In this document: positions 41,896 to 46,771 of the stretch, one piece after another
Position numbering within the stretch: the first letter of the stretch is position 1
Layout: each line of letters begins with the position of its first letter
NCBI GenBank assembly: GCA_005776885.1
Contig: SXOD01000043.1
Coordinates: 1 to 46,771, forward strand
Reading direction: 5' to 3'
DNA: 46,771 nucleotides
From: Planctomycetia bacterium
GTDB taxonomy: Bacteria; Planctomycetota; Phycisphaerae; Phycisphaerales; SM1A02
Notes under the pieces: model-generated
Seen by the model: the letters and a program-made list of their open reading frames with translations, nothing else
Told to the model about the DNA's origin: nothing
Databases searched by the model: none
Program-made: the position numbers and the translations under genes

Positions 41896-42567
41896 TCAGC
41901 GGCGACGCCGGCGGCCTGCTCCTCCCGTCAGGCCCGCGAGCACGATGAGTGCGAACGAGCCGGGAGCCGGCACCGACTGGATGTCGATCGAGACGGCGTC
42001 AAGGCCGAAGCCTCCTGCCGCCGCGGTCGCTGCGAGGTCGTTGCTGAACGACACCGACACTCGCTTCGCCACGAACCCGATGGGAAGTCCCGAGGACAGG
42101 CCATCAAACTTGATGACGCGTGTCGCGGACTCTGGACCATCGAACAGCACTTCAGTTGACGTGAAGGTGTACATCTCCTTCATCCCATCCTCGTCGTAGA
42201 GGGTGAGAAGGACGGAGCCCAGGTCGATCCCTGACAGTTCCGTCGAGATGTTCACCACCACGCTCTGCACGAACTGCCCAGGCAACTGGCCCTCCACAAG
42301 GATGGGCATCACGATGCCTGGGTCTGCGTAGATGTTGCCGTCGATGCCGCTGTACCCAAATGGGTTCATTGCGTACAGGGCACCGAAAAACGTCGATCCG
42401 GCGACATCACACTCGTTCGGGCAGCCGAATGGCTGCGTAAACGCCTCCCACTGGCCGTAGGTTGTCCCTGCCTCTCCGCGCCAACCCGGAACAAAAGGGT
42501 CAGTCAGTCCGGCAAAGGCAGGTGTTGCGATGGCGATAGCCAGCGCAACAGCGGTAGCACTTTGCAT
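41896..42567 (-). CDS. Secreted protein with PEP-CTERM-like sorting tail
   Basis: 223 residues from the ATG at 42567, with GGGAGGA a few bases upstream. The signal peptide ends at TPAFA/GLTDP. The C-terminal signal is VPAPGSFALIVLAGLTGG with a RRRRR tail, the same kind as at 23210. The mature domain is beta-rich with one Cys pair (FGCPNECDVAG) and the ending GFGLDAVSIDIQ seen in related surface proteins. Ligand unknown. The 265 bases upstream, to proS, contain a GCGCCA-rich low-complexity stretch (about 42761-42801) and no gene. Confidence 0.82.
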   Translation of the reverse strand: MQSATAVALAIAIATPAFAGLTDPFVPGWRGEAGTTYGQWEAFTQPFGCPNECDVAGSTFFGALYAMNPFGYSGIDGNIYADPGIVMPILVEGQLPGQFVQSVVVNISTELSGIDLGSVLLTLYDEDGMKEMYTFTSTEVLFDGPESATRVIKFDGLSSGLPIGFVAKRVSVSFSNDLAATAAAGGFGLDAVSIDIQSVPAPGSFALIVLAGLTGGAGRRRRR

Positions 42568-42832
42568 GGGTCCTCCCTCAAAAAGAGTGAAATGGATAGA
42601 CCCTTTTCCCTGTGCTCCAGAACCCATTGTGCCACGCCTCCGTGTGATGTCAAGGCCGATCCGGAAATCGGGCGGCAATTGCCATATCGGACGTCACCCC
42701 TGCGTTCCCTGACTTTCCGTGAAGCCCCTGCGCTTTGGTTGACTGAACGAAGTGCTGACGCGCGCCAACTCCACCGCCAACGCGCCAGCGCGCCAGCGCG
42801 CCCTCCCCCCTTCGCTCCCTCCCCCGGTCGAC

Positions 42833-44407
42833 TCAGTATGCCTTCGCGAAGACGACGCGCCGCGGGCTCGGTCGGCCGGTCCACACGCACGAGCCCGCAC
42901 GGCCACCGTCACCGCCCGGGCAGTCGGCGTCGTTGAGCGGAATGCATCGCACCGTGACTCCCAGCGCGTTCTTGATCTCTTCTTCGACGGCTGGATCGCC
43001 GCAGAAGTGGCACCACGCAAACCCGGCATGGATCGGGGTTGGGGCACCCTCCGTTGTGGCCGGGGCCGTGAAGTACGACTCAAACTCCGCTCGCGTGTCG
43101 ATGGTCAGCGAGTGCGCCTCGCGGAACGCGCGGGCCTTGGCCAGCATCCCGGCCTGCATCTCTTCCAGGAGGGCGACGACGCCAGCCACAAACTCGTCGC
43201 GCGCGACGGCCTGCTTGTCCTTCACGCCGCGATCGCGCCGGAAGAGCGTGACCACGCCCGCCTCCATGTCGCGCGGACCCACTTCCACGCGCAGCGGGAT
43301 GCCCCGCTTGACCCACTGCCAGGTCTTGTCGCCACCGCGCAGGTCCCTGTCGTCCAACTCGACTTCCACGGCGCGGCCGTCATAGCCCTGTTTCTCGAGG
43401 TCTGCCTTGAGCGAACGGCACCAGCTCATCACGGCATCCTTGGTGCCATCGTCCCTGAGGATGGGCAGGATGACCACGTGCGCCGGCGCGAGCCGGGGCG
43501 GAAGCACCAAGCCGTCGTCGTCGGCGTGCGTCATGATAAGGCCGCCGACGAGCCGCGTGCTCACTCCCCACGATGTGGTCCAAGCGTGCTGCAACGCACC
43601 ATCCTGCGCGGCAAACTGAATGCCGCTGGACTTGGCGAAGTTCTGCCCGAGGAAATGGCTGGTGCCCGCCTGCAGGGCCTTCCGGTCCTGCATCATGGCC
43701 TCGATGCAGTAGGTGTCCACCGCGCCGGGGAAACGCTCGCCATCCGTCTTCTCGCCCCGGATGACCGGCATCGCCATCCAGTGTTCGGCGAAGTCGGCGT
43801 ACACGTCCAGCATTGTCATCGTCTCGGCGACGGCTTCGTCGGCCGTGGCGTGGGCGGTATGTCCCTCCTGCCACAGGAACTCAGCCGTTCGCAGGAAGAG
43901 CCGCGTCCGCATTTCCCAGCGGACCACGTTCGCCCATTGGTTGATGAGGAGCGGCAGGTCGCGCCAGGACTCCACCCACTTCGCGAAGCTGGCACCGATG
44001 ATCGTCTCGCTGGTGGGGCGCACGATGAGCGGCTCCTCCAGCTCACCCGTGGGGACCAGCTTGCCGTCGGGGCCCGGCGCGAGGCGGTGGTGCGTGACGA
44101 CCGCGCACTCCTTCGCAAATCCTTCGACGTGGTCCGCCTCCGCCTGCAAGTACGAGAGCGGGATGAAGAGCGGGAAGTAGGCGTTTCGATGGCCCGTCGC
44201 CTTAAACTTGCTGTCCAGGACGCGCTGGATGTTTTCCCAGATCGCGTAGCCCCACGGCTTGATGACCATGCAGCCTCGGACCGAAGAGTTTTCGGCCAGT
44301 TCCGCAGCCTTCACGACCTGCTGGTACCACTCCGAATAGTTCTCCTCGCGAGTCGGGGAGATGGCTGTGCGCGGCTTGGCCGACGCCTGTTGCTGCTTCT
44401 GGTTCAT
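42833..44407 (-). CDS. proS: Prolyl-tRNA synthetase, archaeal/eukaryotic type
   Basis: 524 residues, short form with no editing insert. Class II motif 2 is RWEMRTRLFLRTAEFLWQEG; motif 1 and the ATP site are in RPTSETIIGASFAKWV. The C-terminal zinc-binding domain (WCHFCGD ... VRC ... CPGG) ends in the conserved terminal Tyr (FAKAY), marking the archaeal-type enzyme found also in some bacteria. It charges tRNA-Pro. It lies downstream of nusG and a lipoprotein gene, an unusual position. Confidence 0.94.
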   Translation of the reverse strand: MNQKQQQASAKPRTAISPTREENYSEWYQQVVKAAELAENSSVRGCMVIKPWGYAIWENIQRVLDSKFKATGHRNAYFPLFIPLSYLQAEADHVEGFAKECAVVTHHRLAPGPDGKLVPTGELEEPLIVRPTSETIIGASFAKWVESWRDLPLLINQWANVVRWEMRTRLFLRTAEFLWQEGHTAHATADEAVAETMTMLDVYADFAEHWMAMPVIRGEKTDGERFPGAVDTYCIEAMMQDRKALQAGTSHFLGQNFAKSSGIQFAAQDGALQHAWTTSWGVSTRLVGGLIMTHADDDGLVLPPRLAPAHVVILPILRDDGTKDAVMSWCRSLKADLEKQGYDGRAVEVELDDRDLRGGDKTWQWVKRGIPLRVEVGPRDMEAGVVTLFRRDRGVKDKQAVARDEFVAGVVALLEEMQAGMLAKARAFREAHSLTIDTRAEFESYFTAPATTEGAPTPIHAGFAWCHFCGDPAVEEEIKNALGVTVRCIPLNDADCPGGDGGRAGSCVWTGRPSPRRVVFAKAY

Positions 44408-44444
44408 GGGATCACTCGCGGCCCTGGCGCGCGGCCCTGGGCCG

Positions 44445-45044
44445 TCACTTGCCGGCAGGAAGCGCCGGGTCGGACGCGGGGCCTGCTGCCACGGCGGATT
44501 CGATGGTGCCCGGCACGATGGGCTTCGACGGCATGTTTGGCGAGGGGGCCTCGACGGGGATCGTCCAGGACTGGAGGTAGTCCGCCTCGAACATCTGCAG
44601 CGGTCCCATCTTCTTCAGGCTGACGGTCACCAGGGCCCAGACGCCACTGGCGCGATGGACGATGTCGACCTGCGCCTGGCCTCCGCTGATGCGAACCTGC
44701 CGAACGCTGAACACGTCCTGGTCGACCGACGTCATGGGCACGGCGCCCGTGGGGAGTTCCTGGGCGACCTTTTCCCAGACGGCGTACTGCGCGCCCGCGG
44801 GCAGGTTCCAGATGAACGGCGCGTTGGCGGCCAGCCGGCCGTGGGCAAAGGTCAGCGCCTTCGCCATCACGTCAGGCATCGGGGGGAAGTACGGGTCCAC
44901 GAACTGGCTGGGGCTGTCAGGCGGAAACGTGCTGTAGACGGAGCACCCCGGGAAGAGCAGCGAGGCGCCTCCGGCCATTGCGGCGCACAGCAGGCCGATC
45001 GCAGGGGCTGCGAACGAGCGGTCGCGGGGGCGGATGAGATTCAT
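44445..45044 (-). CDS. Lipoprotein, unknown function
   Basis: 199 residues. A signal with the lipobox SLLFPGC gives an acylated Cys at residue 34. The mature protein has Pro-rich edges around an alpha/beta core (VMAKALTFAHGRLA, FSVRQVRISGGQAQVDIVHR, WALVTVSLKKMG). The fold resembles small periplasmic NTF2- or SIMPL-like domains, but I cannot assign it. The start lies two bases after the nusG stop and proS follows 37 bases later, so it is probably part of the nusG transcript. Confidence 0.62.
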   Translation of the reverse strand: MNLIRPRDRSFAAPAIGLLCAAMAGGASLLFPGCSVYSTFPPDSPSQFVDPYFPPMPDVMAKALTFAHGRLAANAPFIWNLPAGAQYAVWEKVAQELPTGAVPMTSVDQDVFSVRQVRISGGQAQVDIVHRASGVWALVTVSLKKMGPLQMFEADYLQSWTIPVEAPSPNMPSKPIVPGTIESAVAAGPASDPALPAGK

Positions 45045-45046
45045 GT

Positions 45047-45835
45047 TCAGTTCTCGGCTTTCTGGAGCAGCCAGTACTCCACCTCAAGGGGAGCCTGTCG
45101 CCCGAAGATCGTAACGAGGATGCGAACGACCTGACGGTCTGGGAAGACCTCGTCCACGGTGCCAGAGTGGCCAACGAATGGGCCCTCGATGACGGTGACG
45201 TGGTCGCCCTTCGCAAACTCCATCTTGAGCGTGCCCGACTCCTCCGGCTTGCGGGAATCGAAAAGCATCTTCTCCACTTCGCTTGGGACCATCGGCGTGG
45301 GCCGGCCGGCCGTGCCAACGAAATCGCCGACGCCCGTCGTTTCCTTGATGAGGAAGAAGACGTCCTGCGGGATGCGGCCATCCGGCTCCAGGCGCATCTC
45401 GACAAAGACATAGCCCGGGTAGAGCTTGGTCTCGGTGATCTTCTGCTGGCGGTCCTTGATGACCTTGCTCTTCTCGGTGGGCACCATGATGCGGCCCACG
45501 ACGTGGACCATGCCCTCGATCTGCACCTTCCGCAGCAGCGTGGCGCGGACGGAGTCTTCCTTGTTGCTGGCCACGCGGAGCACGAACCAGTCCATGCCGT
45601 CGCGGTACATGGGAAGGTCGGCGGCTGGGTCGATCACCTCAGTGGCCGGGGCCGGGGCCGGGGCGGGCGAGCGGCCGGTCTGGGGATCAGCCAGGCGCTG
45701 CGTCGCCACGCCGCCAGACAGCAACGTGCCGGTGCCAGTCGCGAGTGGGCGGCGGATGCCGATGTTGCGGGCGGGCTTGCTGCCCTCGTGCTCCGGCGAC
45801 GTGTCGCCGGCCAGGTCGGTTGTCTGGTCAGTCAT
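45047..45835 (-). CDS. nusG: Transcription termination/antitermination factor NusG
   Basis: 262 residues, longer than the usual ~180 because of an N-terminal tail of about 75 residues with a Pro/Ala run (SPAPAPAPATE). The NGN domain starts at DWFVLRVASNKEDSVRATLL and includes KLYPGYVFVEMRL; the KOW domain is KGDHVTVIEGPFVGHSGTVDEVF. NusG binds RNA polymerase and links it to Rho or ribosomes. secE lies two bases upstream, the standard order. Confidence 0.95.
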   Translation of the reverse strand: MTDQTTDLAGDTSPEHEGSKPARNIGIRRPLATGTGTLLSGGVATQRLADPQTGRSPAPAPAPATEVIDPAADLPMYRDGMDWFVLRVASNKEDSVRATLLRKVQIEGMVHVVGRIMVPTEKSKVIKDRQQKITETKLYPGYVFVEMRLEPDGRIPQDVFFLIKETTGVGDFVGTAGRPTPMVPSEVEKMLFDSRKPEESGTLKMEFAKGDHVTVIEGPFVGHSGTVDEVFPDRQVVRILVTIFGRQAPLEVEYWLLQKAEN

Positions 45836-45837
45836 GG

Positions 45838-46263
45838 TCAGAGTCCCATCCCCTCGTCAATCTGGAGCACCTTGATCCACGTAAACACGCGGGTGAAGAA
45901 GAGGTCAAATCCAAGGCAGAAGAGCGCGATCAGGAGGCTGCTGGCGATCACGACCACGCTGGAGCCGACGAGCTCGCGGCGGGTGGACCAGTTGACCTTC
46001 TTCATCTCGCTCTCGGTGGCCACGAGGAAGTCGACTGATCGGTGCGACGCCGCGACGAACTTCCAGAGGAGCCACCCCGTCAGGGCGCAAGTGCCAAGCG
46101 CGAGGATCGCTTGCACGTAGATGGCGCGCATCGGGCCCCACGATGCCGTGGCCGCGGAATCCCACAGCCAGTAGGCACCCAGCACACCCATGAGGCCGCC
46201 GGCGATGACGGTCATCAGCCGGGTCCAGTAGCCCTGTCCGCTCTTGTAGATGATCGACGACAT
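45838..46263 (-). CDS. secE: Preprotein translocase subunit SecE
   Basis: 141 residues with three membrane helices, like the long enterobacterial form. The conserved amphipathic part TESEMKKVNWSTRREL precedes the last helix (SSVVVIASSLLIALFCLG). SecE clamps SecY in the protein-export channel. It lies between tRNA-Trp and nusG, two bases from the latter. Confidence 0.93.
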   Translation of the reverse strand: MSSIIYKSGQGYWTRLMTVIAGGLMGVLGAYWLWDSAATASWGPMRAIYVQAILALGTCALTGWLLWKFVAASHRSVDFLVATESEMKKVNWSTRRELVGSSVVVIASSLLIALFCLGFDLFFTRVFTWIKVLQIDEGMGL

Positions 46264-46322
46264 GGGTGCCTTTCAGCCTTTCAGTTCAGACCGCGCGCCT
46301 GGTGCACGCCCACGAACACGAA

Positions 46323-46395
46323 CACGCCGAGAGGGGATCGAACCCACGACCTGCGGATTTGGAATCCGCTGCTCTACCAGCTGAGCTATCGGCGT
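46323..46395 (-). tRNA. tRNA-Trp (CCA anticodon)
   Basis: 73 bases that fold as a cloverleaf: acceptor ACGCCGA with TCGGCGT, D arm GCTC...GAGC, anticodon stem GCGGA/TCCGC with loop TTCCAAA (anticodon CCA), and T loop TTCGATC. The T stem has one T-T mismatch. The discriminator base is G, as expected for Trp. The 3' CCA is not encoded. Confidence 0.95.
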
Positions 46396-46425
46396 CCGAC
46401 GAAGCAAGCACGGCTCGAGCAGTGC

Positions 46426-46605
46426 TCACTTGCGCTTGATCTTGTGGAGCGTGTGCTTCCGAAGGCGAGGGCAGAACTTCTTGAAGCCCTCCTTCACCTT
46501 CTCGGAAATGCCGCCCTTGACGCGGATCTCGGTCCTGTAGTTCAGGTCACCGGTCTCCGTGCACTGGAGCCAGACGTACTCGCGATCGAGTGCTCTCTTG
46601 GCCAT
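46426..46605 (-). CDS. rpmG: Ribosomal protein L33 (bL33)
   Basis: 59 residues: MAKRALDREYVWLQCTETGD, NYRT and KKFCPRLRKHTLHKIKRK are the bL33 blocks. Only one Cys of each zinc pair remains (QCTE, FCPR), so this is the zinc-free type. It is a small protein of the large ribosomal subunit. It sits between tuf and tRNA-Trp, its usual position. Confidence 0.94.
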   Translation of the reverse strand: MAKRALDREYVWLQCTETGDLNYRTEIRVKGGISEKVKEGFKKFCPRLRKHTLHKIKRK

Positions 46606-46653
46606 GATTGCCTTTCAGTCTCTCGGACTCTCCCCCCGCAGTCGCTGGGGGAA

Positions 46654-46704
46654 CCCGCCAGCAAGGCGGGGGGAAAGGGGTGGGGGCTCGAAAGCCCCCA
46701 CCCC
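46654..46704 (-). terminator. Two hairpins between tuf and rpmG
   Basis: Reading on the minus strand from the tuf stop, a perfect 12-bp stem with a four-base loop (GGGGTGGGGGCT/AGCCCCCACCCC, 46677-46704) is followed by a second stem CCCGCC-N5-GGCGGG (46654-46670). They may partly terminate tuf transcription or process the transcript between tuf and rpmG. Confidence 0.65.
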
Positions 46705-46724
46705 GGATTCACGAATGTCCCGGC

Positions 46725-46771
46725 TCAGGCCAGGATCTTGGTCACGACGCCAGAGCCGCCGGTGCGGCCGC
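46725..46771 (-). CDS. tuf: Elongation factor Tu, C-terminal fragment
   Basis: The last 14 codons before the right edge read GRTGGSGVVTKILA then TGA, the conserved end of EF-Tu (GRTVGAGVVTKI in most bacteria). EF-Tu delivers aminoacyl-tRNA to the ribosome. The gene continues outside the window; identification is backed by the downstream rpmG-trnW-secE-nusG order. Confidence 0.9.
   Translation of the reverse strand, partial: GRTGGSGVVTKILA

Noticed and set aside
42752-44623. Plus-strand open frame (623 codons) opposite proS
   Set aside because: proS on the other strand is certain; the reading is a His/Arg-rich shadow.

Overview
The window is GC-rich bacterial chromosome with dense coding on both strands. 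Several traits point to a planctomycete, most likely of the Phycisphaerae class. Two secreted proteins end in a PAPG + hydrophobic helix + Arg-rich sorting tail. Three membrane proteins carry CPECGS-type zinc ribbons. A GH5 enzyme ends in a dockerin-like pair of repeats. This assignment is inference; no rRNA gene is present to confirm it.

Layout. 1-6210: the 5' end of carB, then poorly characterised zinc-ribbon membrane proteins and Cys-rich secreted proteins. 6376-11790: a PlsC-type acyltransferase, a DUF4143 ATPase, and a plus-strand run ruvA, GDP-mannose pyrophosphorylase, ruvX/yqgF and 6-phosphogluconolactonase. 11825-15876: two unknown genes, then a divergent pair (secreted GH5 glycosidase and a LuxR-tailed regulator) enclosed by two direct copies of a 70-bp palindromic repeat, then a broken helicase tail.

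16826-25636 is a tryptophan/kynurenine catabolic island: 3-hydroxyanthranilate dioxygenase, ACMS decarboxylase, kynureninase, kynurenine monooxygenase, kynurenine formamidase, a RidA-type putative aminomuconate deaminase and aminomuconate-semialdehyde dehydrogenase. Together they would take N-formylkynurenine to 2-aminomuconate and its deaminated product. Tryptophan dioxygenase is not in the window. A HepT/MntA toxin-antitoxin pair and a sorted surface protein sit inside the island.

25885-34359 continues on the minus strand: an EamA transporter, an SDR without its catalytic Tyr/Lys, a dCMP-deaminase-type enzyme, a double-domain serine protease, a protein kinase, an amidase-fold protein without key zinc ligands, two small lipoproteins and the NADH sensor Rex. 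Rex and the lipoproteins overlap by 4 bases.

34434-46771 is mostly housekeeping: metF, two unknown genes, metG, a histidine phosphatase, rmuC, a sorted surface protein, an archaeal-type proS, a lipoprotein, then nusG, secE, tRNA-Trp, rpmG and the 3' end of tuf. The tuf-rpmG-trnW-secE-nusG order is the usual bacterial one, but the usual rplK after nusG is replaced by a lipoprotein gene and proS.
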